DNA from: CAVUCH01 sp963697705
Lineage (GTDB): Bacteria; Acidobacteriota; Vicinamibacteria; Vicinamibacterales; JAENWD01
Direction: 5' to 3'
DNA length: 64,000 bases
NCBI GenBank assembly: GCA_963697705.1
Contig: CAVOPA010000009.1
Location: 124,001 to 188,000 of the forward strand
Shown here: in pieces, positions 26,972 to 34,194 of the stretch
Layout: every line of letters begins with the position of its first letter
How positions within the stretch are numbered: position 1 is the stretch's first letter
Position numbers and translations under genes: made by a program
Notes under the pieces: model-generated
The model's input: the letters and a program-made list of their open reading frames with translations, nothing else
Told to the model about the DNA's origin: nothing
Databases searched by the model: none

Positions 26972-28185
26972 GGTGTCTTCACCCCGTAAGTGATCGAAAA
27001 GCCCGTCCGCCAGCCCTCGTAATTGCGATTGGTCAGCGCCGAGCGGCGCGACACGTATGCGGTGTCGAGCCCGAATCGCACGAATTCGCCGAAGTAGTAC
27101 CCGACCCCGCCTCCGACCTGCCGCGTGCGGTCGGTGCGTCCGAACGGGCTCTCGGGGCCCACCGCCTTGTAGTCGAGCAACTGGCGCGCGCCACGGCCGA
27201 CGACATCCCAGCGTTTGCCGAGGCGCTCGGTGACGCTCAGTCCGAAGTCCGTCAGCAGGTAATAGGGCTCGAGCGCCTCGAACGAGTAGGTCACGTCGCG
27301 CTCGACCCGCGCCGTGACGCGCGTGGCCCGCAGCACGTAAGCCAGGTCTGCCGATGCGACCGGTCCCGTGTAGTTGGGCACCACCGCCGAGAGCGTGTCG
27401 AACTGGCGGTAGCCGACGACGCCCCGCCCCGAGATCAGCGCGAACGGCTTGAACTCGAACCCGGTCACCACGCGCACGCCATCGGCGTCACGCGAGGGCG
27501 ACAGGACGAAGCGATCGCGTTGCTGCTCGGCGAGGACGATCCAGGTCGTGAGCGGCGTCACGTCGCGGCGCAGCGAGAGCGCGAACACCTGCGAATCGCG
27601 GTCGAGCCGATCGGCGAGCGCGGCGCCGGCGAACGTGTCTTCGGATGTGAACCGGTTTCGATCCGTGCCGACGACGCCGCGCAGCGTCGTGCGCCCGCCG
27701 AGGAGCAGATCCATTCCCGCCCGCGCGCCCACGAGCGTTCGGCGCGCACGGGCGTCGATCTCATAACTCTGCCGCTGCCGCGTGTTCGTGTACTCCCCTG
27801 AGACAAACGGCACCAGACGCGTGAGCGGCACCTCGAGACGTGCCCGGTTCGTCGTTCCGAACGAGCGCTGGCTGTCGTACTGCTGGAAGTAGAAGTAGTC
27901 GACGTTCGACTCTCCGATCACCCTGGTCCGTCCGAGCTTGACCCAGTACTGCGCGCGCGGTCCGAAGACGGCGGTGAAGTCCTCCTTCGGGTCGTCGGCG
28001 TCGTTGAAGACGTTGGTGTCGACGCCGACATTGGTGATGCCCAGCACCGGGGTGAACCGGATCGGCCCGAAGCGGAAGCGTCCGGGCTCGTCGGATGCCG
28101 GTGCATCCTGCGCGCGGGCGGCGGACGGGACGGCGACCACAGCGCAGATCGCAGTTGCAGCAATGAGCTTGTGCAGCACGTGCAT
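26968..28185 (-). CDS. Outer-membrane beta-barrel protein of the export complex
   Basis: This is a 405-residue protein with a signal peptide (cleavage near AARAQD, about residue 25). It then consists of alternating polar/aromatic strands such as RVIGESNVDYFYFQQYDSQR and VGYYFGEFVRFGLDTAYVSR, ending in an aromatic-containing last strand (TGFSITYGVK). This is the layout of the outer membrane beta-barrel (BBP2-type) proteins found next to Wza-like genes in Acidobacteriota and Deltaproteobacteria. The start is the ATG at 28185. It leads the export trio and probably provides the outer-membrane pore that the short SLBB protein lacks; this is inference from neighbourhood. Confidence 0.8.
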   Translation of the reverse strand: MHVLHKLIAATAICAVVAVPSAARAQDAPASDEPGRFRFGPIRFTPVLGITNVGVDTNVFNDADDPKEDFTAVFGPRAQYWVKLGRTRVIGESNVDYFYFQQYDSQRSFGTTNRARLEVPLTRLVPFVSGEYTNTRQRQSYEIDARARRTLVGARAGMDLLLGGRTTLRGVVGTDRNRFTSEDTFAGAALADRLDRDSQVFALSLRRDVTPLTTWIVLAEQQRDRFVLSPSRDADGVRVVTGFEFKPFALISGRGVVGYRQFDTLSAVVPNYTGPVASADLAYVLRATRVTARVERDVTYSFEALEPYYLLTDFGLSVTERLGKRWDVVGRGARQLLDYKAVGPESPFGRTDRTRQVGGGVGYYFGEFVRFGLDTAYVSRRSALTNRNYEGWRTGFSITYGVKTP

Positions 28186-28267
28186 TAATCCAGGCGTTTG
28201 TTGGGAACAGTGGGGCGGGGGAGAGGTTCAGAGGACGGGCGCCGGAGGCGGCCTGTCCCCTGAGCGA

Positions 28268-28313
28268 CACCCGCCGGTCCGCCGCGCGGGAGCGTCGGCG
28301 GACCTGGCGGGTG
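28268..28313. other. Long hairpin between secreted-protein gene and export operon
   Basis: CACCCGCCGGTCCGCCG (28268-28284) pairs with 28296-28313 with a single one-base bulge around an 11-base loop, giving a stem of about 17 bp. It lies just after the stop of the 28325-28825 gene and 83 bp before the beta-barrel start on the transcribed (minus) strand. No U-tract follows, so it may stabilise the upstream message or attenuate transcription into the export genes rather than terminate fully. Confidence 0.6.
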
Positions 28314-28324
28314 CGAACGTGAAA

Positions 28325-28825
28325 CTACCGCGATGCGCTCGCCGGGGTTACGGAAAACTGCGCCACTGCCGGGGCGGGCGGGACCACGGCCCCGGTATCG
28401 CCGCCCGCGACCGCGCCAGCGGTGATGCCCGCTGCGGCCGCGGCCGCAACCAGCAGCCACGCGGTCGGAGGCACGCCGCAGTCGATGTTGACGTTCGTCT
28501 TCTGCGCCGCCGCCTGCGTCAGGTTGTACGGCCCTTCGGTGCAGACCACCTTGCCGTTCTTGTCAACGAGCTCCAGCAGGTAGTTCGCCAGCTGGAGGTT
28601 CGGCGTGCTGAAGTTCGCCGACGGGTCGAGCACGGTCGTCGCCGCGATGGTGCCCTTGGCCACGTCGCGCGTGCGAACCGTGTAGTCCGTGAAAGGCTGC
28701 TTGGCCTTGTGCTTTGCGGTCCCACTGATGAGGCCGGGGCCTGAGTTCTGCCCTGCCGCGTGCACCGGACCCAGCGCGAGGCTCCCGACGAGTGCCAACG
28801 CGAGTCCCGCTCTCAATCTGCGCAT
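28325..28825 (-). CDS. Small secreted / membrane-anchored protein, unknown function
   Basis: This is a 166-residue protein I do not recognise as a named family. It has a signal peptide (LALALVGSLALGPVHAAGQN), a central beta-rich domain of about 85 residues starting GLISGTAKHKAKQPFTDYTV that resembles a carboxypeptidase-regulatory-like fold, two Cys (VVCTEGP and NIDCGVPP) that could form a disulphide, and a C-terminal Ala/Gly-rich hydrophobic helix (WLLVAAAAAAGITAGAVAGG) followed by a Pro/Ser tail. The start is the ATG at 28825, with AGAGGTG five bases upstream; a GTG lies at 28828. It stands between the degenerate regulator and the export trio, so a matrix or export-complex accessory role is plausible but unproven. 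Confidence 0.7.
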   Translation of the reverse strand: MRRLRAGLALALVGSLALGPVHAAGQNSGPGLISGTAKHKAKQPFTDYTVRTRDVAKGTIAATTVLDPSANFSTPNLQLANYLLELVDKNGKVVCTEGPYNLTQAAAQKTNVNIDCGVPPTAWLLVAAAAAAGITAGAVAGGDTGAVVPPAPAVAQFSVTPASASR

Positions 28826-29021
28826 CACATCACCTCTTGAGGAGAACCGCCCCGACGGGACGGCCTCGGTATGGCCAGACAGTGGCTCCTGATACGGTTA
28901 AGCTTAAACCACCACTGCCGTTCTGTGGAGCAGTTTCGGCGTCTGCAGGTCTCGAATTCAGCCGGTTTCTTCGGAATCTGTATCGCGCGGGCGTCCGAGT
29001 CTCGCCGGCGATACAAACCGG

Positions 29022-30470
29022 CTACCGCCGCGGCTCGCGCCCCTGCCGCACGACGCTCAGCTGCCGCAGCTTGCGATACAGGTTCGTCCGCTGGATGCCG
29101 AGCGCGGCGGCCGCTTCCCCCATTCGCCCGTGGTGCTGGCGCACGACGCCGGCGATGTAATCCCGCTCGAATCGCAGCCGGGCATCCCGGAGCGACATGC
29201 CCCCGGCCGTTGCAACCTCGCTCCCGTCGATGCGCACCTGCGCGAGCACGTCCTCGAGCCGGATCGAGCCGTGCGGCGTGAGGAGCACGAGCCGCTCCAG
29301 CAGTGCGCGCAGCTCCGGCGCATTGCCCCGCCACGGCAGCGCCGCCAGCAACGTCACGCCCGGCCGCGTCAGCGTCTTCAGCGGGATTCCGTTTCCGCGG
29401 CAGATTTCCTTCAGGAAGTGGTTCGCGAGAAACGGGATGTCTTCACGCCGCTGCCTGAGCGGCGGCAGCTCGATCCGAATGAGCGACAGCCGCTCGTACA
29501 GGTCGCGCCGCAGCCGCCCTTCCTCCACCACCGCCTCGAACCCGGGCTCGACGGCAGCAATGGGCCGAATGTCGAGCTCCACGCGCCGCCGTTCGCTGGA
29601 GATGGCGACCTCGCGGTCGCGCAGCACCCGGTGCAGCTTCGCTTGCACCCGAGTCGGCATCTCGGGCAGGTTCATCAGGAACAGCGTCCCGCCCGACGCG
29701 CGATAGAGCTTCGATTCCGTGGTGACGCGCTCGATGTTGCGGCGCTCCTCGGCGCCCTCCCCGCGGCGCTGGGACACGCACCCGAACAGCTCGTCTTCGA
29801 TATCCTGCGGCGTCGCGCTGGAGCAGTCGACCGTCACGAAGAGCGCGTCGGCGCGCCGGCCGTGCCCGTGGATCGCGCGTGCCAGCATCTCGCGGCCGGT
29901 CCCTCGCTCGCCGTAGAGCACGATCGGGCAACGGCTCGGCGCCACGCGGGGCAGCAGCTCCATCGTCTTGCGGATCGCCGGGGATGTGCCGAACACGCCG
30001 TACGGCGAGACCTCGATGCGCTCGGCCGGCGCCTGCGCTGCCAGCGCCGCCAGGTCCTGCGCGTTCGCGATGAGCGCGCTCAGGTCCCAGGGGACGATGG
30101 GCCACGGCAGCACGTCGAAGACGCCGGCGCGGAAGGCGTCCAGCGTCGTCTCCGGGCGCGATGGATCGACGATGCCGATGAGCACGGAGCGCGGCTGATC
30201 GGCGCGTATGCTGCGCGCGACGCGCAATGCGTCGCCGCTGCGCGTGCAGTCCAGCAGACAGATGGCCGACGGCAGCTCCCGCAACTCGCGCAGGACGTCG
30301 GCCGCGCCACTCGCCCACCGCATCGTCAGGCCCAGTCCCGAGAGGACGGGCTCCGCCTTTCGCCTGTCCACGCCGCCTGCGGCGACCCAGATCACCGCTG
30401 GCGTCGGGTCGCGCCGCTCCGGTAACGAGGAGACGATCACAGGGGTCGGCATCGAAAGGCTCTCGCTCAT
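29022..30470 (-). CDS. Degenerate NtrC-family (sigma-54 activator-like) regulator
   Basis: This is a 482-residue protein with three parts: a receiver-like domain (about 25-135; the putative phospho-acceptor would be Asp74 in ICLLDCTR), an AAA+ domain (about 155-395) and a C-terminal Fis-type HTH (GEAAAALGIQRTNLYRKLRQ). The AAA+ core has lost its key residues. Walker A is GERGTGRE, with Arg for the catalytic Lys. Walker B is LFLMNL, with Met-Asn for Asp-Glu. The GAFTGA loop that touches sigma-54 is replaced by a charged insertion around 230-245. Helix and arginine regions further on are retained, so it folds but probably neither hydrolyses ATP nor remodels sigma-54. The start is the ATG at 30470 (another at 30452). 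As the neighbour of the export genes it is a likely local regulator. Confidence 0.88.
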   Translation of the reverse strand: MSESLSMPTPVIVSSLPERRDPTPAVIWVAAGGVDRRKAEPVLSGLGLTMRWASGAADVLRELRELPSAICLLDCTRSGDALRVARSIRADQPRSVLIGIVDPSRPETTLDAFRAGVFDVLPWPIVPWDLSALIANAQDLAALAAQAPAERIEVSPYGVFGTSPAIRKTMELLPRVAPSRCPIVLYGERGTGREMLARAIHGHGRRADALFVTVDCSSATPQDIEDELFGCVSQRRGEGAEERRNIERVTTESKLYRASGGTLFLMNLPEMPTRVQAKLHRVLRDREVAISSERRRVELDIRPIAAVEPGFEAVVEEGRLRRDLYERLSLIRIELPPLRQRREDIPFLANHFLKEICRGNGIPLKTLTRPGVTLLAALPWRGNAPELRALLERLVLLTPHGSIRLEDVLAQVRIDGSEVATAGGMSLRDARLRFERDYIAGVVRQHHGRMGEAAAALGIQRTNLYRKLRQLSVVRQGREPRR

Positions 30471-30501
30471 GGGGTGTGTCAGCCGGTCGGCCGCCGGCCG
30501 A

Positions 30502-31119
30502 TTACTGCGCCGGTGCCGCCGGGCGGAAGTGCCCGCTGCCGTCGGGATCCGTTTCGATGCGGGGCGCTCCGCCCGCGCTCGTGTACACGAGTCGCCGGTC
30601 GGGGAGCCCCCGGCCCTGGGTGTCGAGCGAAACGGACGTGAGCGCGCCGGCCGTGTACCGCTCCCACTTGTCCGGCCGCCCGTCACCGGTGGTGTCTTCG
30701 GCGGCGGCCAACAAGACGCCCTTCTCGTAGGATTCGGTGCGGATGACAGTGCCGGTGGCCGACAGCAGCTCGACCCGCTCGACTACGCCGAGGCCGCGCA
30801 CCGCGGCGGTGCCGCCGGCGCGCTCTTCACCGCGTCCGGCGGTGTAGAACTCGCGGCGATCCACGCGGCCGTCGTAGTCGTCGTCGAGTTCCGCGCGCAA
30901 TAGCCGCGTGCCGTCCATGAACGCCCACGCGTCATCGTGGCCATCGCCGTTCCGGTCGGAGGCCAGCTTCTCGAGGCGACCCGTGTCCGAGCGGTAGGTA
31001 GGGCTCACCCGGCCAGTCGCTGCGGGCGCGGGACCCGGCGAGCAGCTCACCGCGGCCGACATGCTGAACAGCCCGAGCAGGCCGACGGCCAGACCTCCGG
31101 AATTGCTCAGTTTTTTCAT
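30502..31119 (-). CDS. Putative lipoprotein with DxNxDG (EF-hand-like) repeats
   Basis: This is a 205-residue exported protein. The N-terminus is MKKLSNSGGLAVGLLGLFSM followed by SAAVSC, a plausible though non-ideal lipobox, so it is probably lipid-anchored at Cys28-32. The mature part has several calcium-loop-like segments: DRNGDGHDDAW, DDDYDGRVDRREF, DTTGDGRPDKWERY and DPDGSGHF. Such D-x-[DN]-x-D-G loops bind Ca2+ in EF-hand-like and dockerin-like proteins. The ATG at 31119 was chosen because it starts a proper signal sequence. It lies 31 bp before the degenerate regulator on the same strand, probably in one transcript. No enzymatic domain is visible. Confidence 0.72.
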   Translation of the reverse strand: MKKLSNSGGLAVGLLGLFSMSAAVSCSPGPAPAATGRVSPTYRSDTGRLEKLASDRNGDGHDDAWAFMDGTRLLRAELDDDYDGRVDRREFYTAGRGEERAGGTAAVRGLGVVERVELLSATGTVIRTESYEKGVLLAAAEDTTGDGRPDKWERYTAGALTSVSLDTQGRGLPDRRLVYTSAGGAPRIETDPDGSGHFRPAAPAQ

Positions 31120-31568
31120 GGATTCTGTTGAGGTGCTGACGGTGCTCCGCCCCGTCACTCACAGCGTCCGCAAGGCAGCGGCTTGGGAGCGGGCGTTGGC
31201 CGGAACTCGATATTGTGGAGGTCGGCCGCCATGCTTCCTTATCGGCCGATCTGTGTCAACGGCAATACCGTTCAGGCACTCAAAGGATACAAATCGTCGA
31301 CTGGGCAGAATTCCAGGCCAGATCTGCGCAGGATGGCCGCATCGCGCACGAATCATCCTGTGTTGAAAGCGTGCAGCAGCCTCACGCAGACACCTCGCCC
31401 GGGTACACCGTTGGTCCTTGTCGGGTGCGCGTTCCGACATCTTTTGTGACGTGTCTGTCTCATCCGTATCGGCTCGGATACCCCGGAACTTGCGTAATCG
31501 CCCCAGAGATGCCTCGGGCGCTTGTCGGCTGGGCTATACTCCCCGCGTCCGTGGTGCTCCGAGGACCC
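31120..31568. promoter_or_regulatory. Divergent intergenic region (449 bp) with no gene
   Basis: This region separates the lipoprotein/regulator genes (minus) from the diguanylate cyclase (plus) and must hold promoters for both. It is visibly less GC-rich than the flanks. A TATACT hexamer on the plus strand (31535-31540) is a possible -10 for the cyclase, about 29 bp before its chosen GTG, but no good -35 is 16-18 bp upstream. I see no convincing -24/-12 sigma-54 element. Confidence 0.4.
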
Positions 31569-33041
31569 GTGCTCGATCCCCAGCTTCCTCAAACTGCGTC
31601 CTCAGGGACACGCTCCGCTCCGCGTCCCTTTGTCCTTGTTGCCGATGCCGAGCCCCGGCGTGCGGCGTTGTACGGAGACCTCGTGGAAGCCCGCGGCTTC
31701 CGCGCGGTGGTCACCCGCAATGGTGACGAGGCGAAGGCGATGCTCCAGCGTCGCGAGCTGCCCGTCCTGCTCGTGGCAAACCTCTCGCTGCCGCGTATCG
31801 ACGGGTTCTCGCTCGTCGCGGAGCTGCGCCGCGTCAGCGGCGCCGACGGTCCGGCCGCCGTCGTGATCTCGAGCTCGAAGGACTCGACGGCCGCCGCGTG
31901 GAACCTCAAGGAACGCCTGGGGATCGCCGAGGTCGTGCCGAGCGACGCACCGGGGGATCAGGTACGAGAGGTGCTGGCGCGGCTGCTGCCGGCGGCGGCG
32001 CCGCCTGCGCCCGCGTCGCGGGATGTGCGAGCGCCGGGGCGCGACGTGGGCTGGGTGGCCGACACGCTGGATCGGTTCGCCGCCGACGTCGCCCGCCGGT
32101 TCGATGTCCGCCTCGCGCTCGTCTCCGTGATCGTCGGCGAGGAAGAGTGGTTTCGGATGCACGTCAATCCGACCGCGCGTCCGCTCTCTGAGCGTAGCTC
32201 GCCGCGATCGTGGTCGTTCATCCGGCAGGTCACCGACGGCGGTGAGCCAATCGTCGTTCCCGACCTGATGCAGCACCCGGTGTTTGCGTTCGAGGCGTTC
32301 CCGCCCGCAGGAACGCTGCGGGGCTACGCCGGCGTGCCGGTGCGTGTGGACGGGGGCGCCGTGGACGGCGCGCTCTGCCTGCTCGACACCGAGCCGCTCA
32401 CGCTCGACGCCCGCGCCATCGATTCGTTGTCGGACACGGCCCACCGGCTCGCACTCGAGCTCGAGAAGGGAATCGAGCGCGTCAAGGGAGAGGAGCGGTA
32501 CACCGCGTTGACGCGGCTCGCGCTGACCGATCCGACGACGGGTCTCGCGAACCGCCGCGGCGGCGAAGCGGCGCTCGCACGCGAGGTGGCGCGTGCGCGT
32601 CGCAGCGGATCATCACTCAGCCTCGTGATGTTCGACATCGATCATTTCAAGGCCGTAAACGATCACGCCGGCCACCCGGTCGGCGACCGCGTGCTCGCCG
32701 GCATCAGCGAGATTCTTTCCGCCTCGCAGCGCGGATCCGACCTGGCGATTCGCTGGGGCGGCGAAGAGTTCCTGACGCTGCTGCCCGACGTCGGGTCGGC
32801 GGGGGCGCGCACGTTCGCCGAGCGGGTGCGGGAAGCCGTGCAGGTCCTCGCAATCCCGCAGGCCGGGCCCATCACCGTATCCGCCGGTGTCGCGGAGCTT
32901 CGGGCTGATGAAGATGCCCTTGCGGCGCTCGCGCGTGCGGACGCGAGCCTGTATCGCGCGAAGCAGGCGGGCCGCAACCGCGTCGCATGCGACGACATGG
33001 CACAGAGTTCTGATCCTGTCTGGCTGCCCGTTCAGCCGTAG
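31569..33041 (+). CDS. Diguanylate cyclase: degenerate REC - GAF - GGDEF
   Basis: This is a soluble protein of about 490 residues that should make cyclic di-GMP. A receiver-like domain (about 20-140) has Asn71 (VANLSLPRIDGF) where the phospho-accepting Asp belongs and only one acid at the metal site (VADAEP). A GAF domain follows (about 165-300; WSFIRQVTDGGEPIVVPDL, GYAGVPVRV). The GGDEF domain (about 315-475) has DPTTGLANRR, FDIDHFKAVND and the active-site RWGGEEF. The inhibitory-site RxxD (R388-GSD391) is five residues before it, so feedback inhibition is expected. The start is uncertain: GTG 31569 with GAGG upstream, or ATG 31509. High c-di-GMP usually promotes exopolysaccharide, fitting the adjacent locus. 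Confidence 0.9.
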   Translation: MLDPQLPQTASSGTRSAPRPFVLVADAEPRRAALYGDLVEARGFRAVVTRNGDEAKAMLQRRELPVLLVANLSLPRIDGFSLVAELRRVSGADGPAAVVISSSKDSTAAAWNLKERLGIAEVVPSDAPGDQVREVLARLLPAAAPPAPASRDVRAPGRDVGWVADTLDRFAADVARRFDVRLALVSVIVGEEEWFRMHVNPTARPLSERSSPRSWSFIRQVTDGGEPIVVPDLMQHPVFAFEAFPPAGTLRGYAGVPVRVDGGAVDGALCLLDTEPLTLDARAIDSLSDTAHRLALELEKGIERVKGEERYTALTRLALTDPTTGLANRRGGEAALAREVARARRSGSSLSLVMFDIDHFKAVNDHAGHPVGDRVLAGISEILSASQRGSDLAIRWGGEEFLTLLPDVGSAGARTFAERVREAVQVLAIPQAGPITVSAGVAELRADEDALAALARADASLYRAKQAGRNRVACDDMAQSSDPVWLPVQP

Positions 33042-33087
33042 AACAGGCCGCCGAACTCACCGCCGCGCCAACACACATCATTACCGC

Positions 33088-33624
33088 TCAGCGTACGGAT
33101 GCCTGGCTGCGATAGTTGTTGGCCACGATCACGCCGTAGGCCCCGTTGACTGCCACCATCAGCATCACGGCCGCCATGCGGTGTCGCTTCCAGAGTCGCT
33201 CCGTCAGGTACACCGTGCTGGCGCTTGCCGCGAGCTTCGCAGCGATGAAGGTTGCCGGCTGCGTCACGATGTCCCGCAGCGCGGGATTCGCCTCCGTGCG
33301 TCCCGCGCCGACGGCACTCAGTGTGGAGTGAGCGTCGAGGCCCTGGAGCACGGCGAATGCGACGTAGAGCGCCGGAAGCGATCGGGGACGCTCGGCGCGG
33401 TGCTTTTCGACGGGACCTGGCTCGAGCGGCGCGACGGCGGCGAGTCGCGGCGGCGCCACGCGCGCGAACGAAAACGGCGTCGACAGCATCGCGCTGAGCA
33501 CGATGTTCAGGGACGCGGGCGGCGCAACCGTGGGTTGCTGCGCGAAGGCCGCAGGCGACGAGGCGAGCACCAGGAACAGGATCGGCGCGAGCAGGCGCGA
33601 CGGCGAGTGTGACGCACGCGACAT
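33088..33624 (-). CDS. DUF5658-like small membrane protein
   Basis: This is a 178-residue protein with a signal peptide (LAPILFLVLASSPAAFAQQ), a Pro-rich linker, and a C-terminal part with three hydrophobic helices. The segment ALYVAFAVLQGLDAHSTLSA followed by GAGRTEANPALRDI matches the D-x-x-x-T plus E-x-N-P pattern of DUF5658 proteins, whose role is unknown. The start is the ATG at 33624. It converges with the diguanylate cyclase, 46 bp away, and the next gene upstream on the same strand is 219 bp off, so it is probably monocistronic. Confidence 0.65.
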   Translation of the reverse strand: MSRASHSPSRLLAPILFLVLASSPAAFAQQPTVAPPASLNIVLSAMLSTPFSFARVAPPRLAAVAPLEPGPVEKHRAERPRSLPALYVAFAVLQGLDAHSTLSAVGAGRTEANPALRDIVTQPATFIAAKLAASASTVYLTERLWKRHRMAAVMLMVAVNGAYGVIVANNYRSQASVR

Positions 33625-33843
33625 GAGACGGCCTCCGGCCGTGCAGCAGTGGCCTTCCCGATCGTCGTGTGTCGGCGCTCTCGCGCGGTGAATGGCCTCT
33701 GGACGACCCTTCCGTCTTTCTCACATCAAGCTCCGTACCAGCAATTTGGGGGAGTGACGCGGCTTTGTACGCCGCGCTCGTGCACAAATGAGAACCCGGC
33801 TGCAGTTTCGTGGTGGTGTGGGGTGCGATCTCGCGGCCGTCAG

Positions 33844-34194
33844 CTACGTCCAGCTGGCGATTGTCGTGAGCGGATCCGTCTCTGTCAGATCGTAGTCGTA
33901 CGCCAGCGCAGCCGTGTTCGACGTGTAGAACAAGTGACCGAGCTCCGCATGGGCCGGGTGATCGAGATACGCCTTGAGCCCCGCCACATCGTCGAACTCG
34001 AACAACCCGATGAACGCGAAGTCGATCGGCATCACCGCCTCGTACGCGGCGCCGTGCCGCACGCGGGTGCCGACGCGCGCCCGGCGGATCGAGGGAATTG
34101 CGCCGATGGCGGTGGTGAGCGCGGCGTGAAACCGCGCCCGGTCTGCCGCGGTCAAATCGGGCCGCGGCTGAAAGAGCACGACGTGCGCGATCAT
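33844..34194 (-). CDS. Dabb (stress-responsive alpha/beta-barrel) family protein
   Basis: This is a 116-residue small ferredoxin-like-fold protein of the Dabb family. The N-terminal strand and helix MIAHVVLFQPRPDLTAADRA, central GAAYEAVMPIDFAFIGLFEF and ending helix DDVAGLKAYLDHPAHAEL are typical. Members dimerise to a barrel; functions range from aldehyde-related stress proteins to polyketide cyclisation. The ATG overlaps the stop of the Arg/Pro-rich gene (ATGA, 34191-34194), so it is the last gene of the operon headed by the sigma-54 response regulator. Confidence 0.88.
   Translation of the reverse strand: MIAHVVLFQPRPDLTAADRARFHAALTTAIGAIPSIRRARVGTRVRHGAAYEAVMPIDFAFIGLFEFDDVAGLKAYLDHPAHAELGHLFYTSNTAALAYDYDLTETDPLTTIASWT

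Noticed and set aside
28325..28825. PEP-CTERM/exosortase-type sorting signal on the secreted protein
   Set aside because: There is no PEP motif before the C-terminal helix, no basic cluster after it, and no exosortase gene in the window.
29022..29033. GGCGGTAG (minus strand) resembling the ops/RfaH element ahead of the polysaccharide export genes
   Set aside because: It is made by the Arg-Arg-stop end of the regulator gene (CGG CGG TAG), matches only the core of ops, and no RfaH/NusG paralogue is visible.
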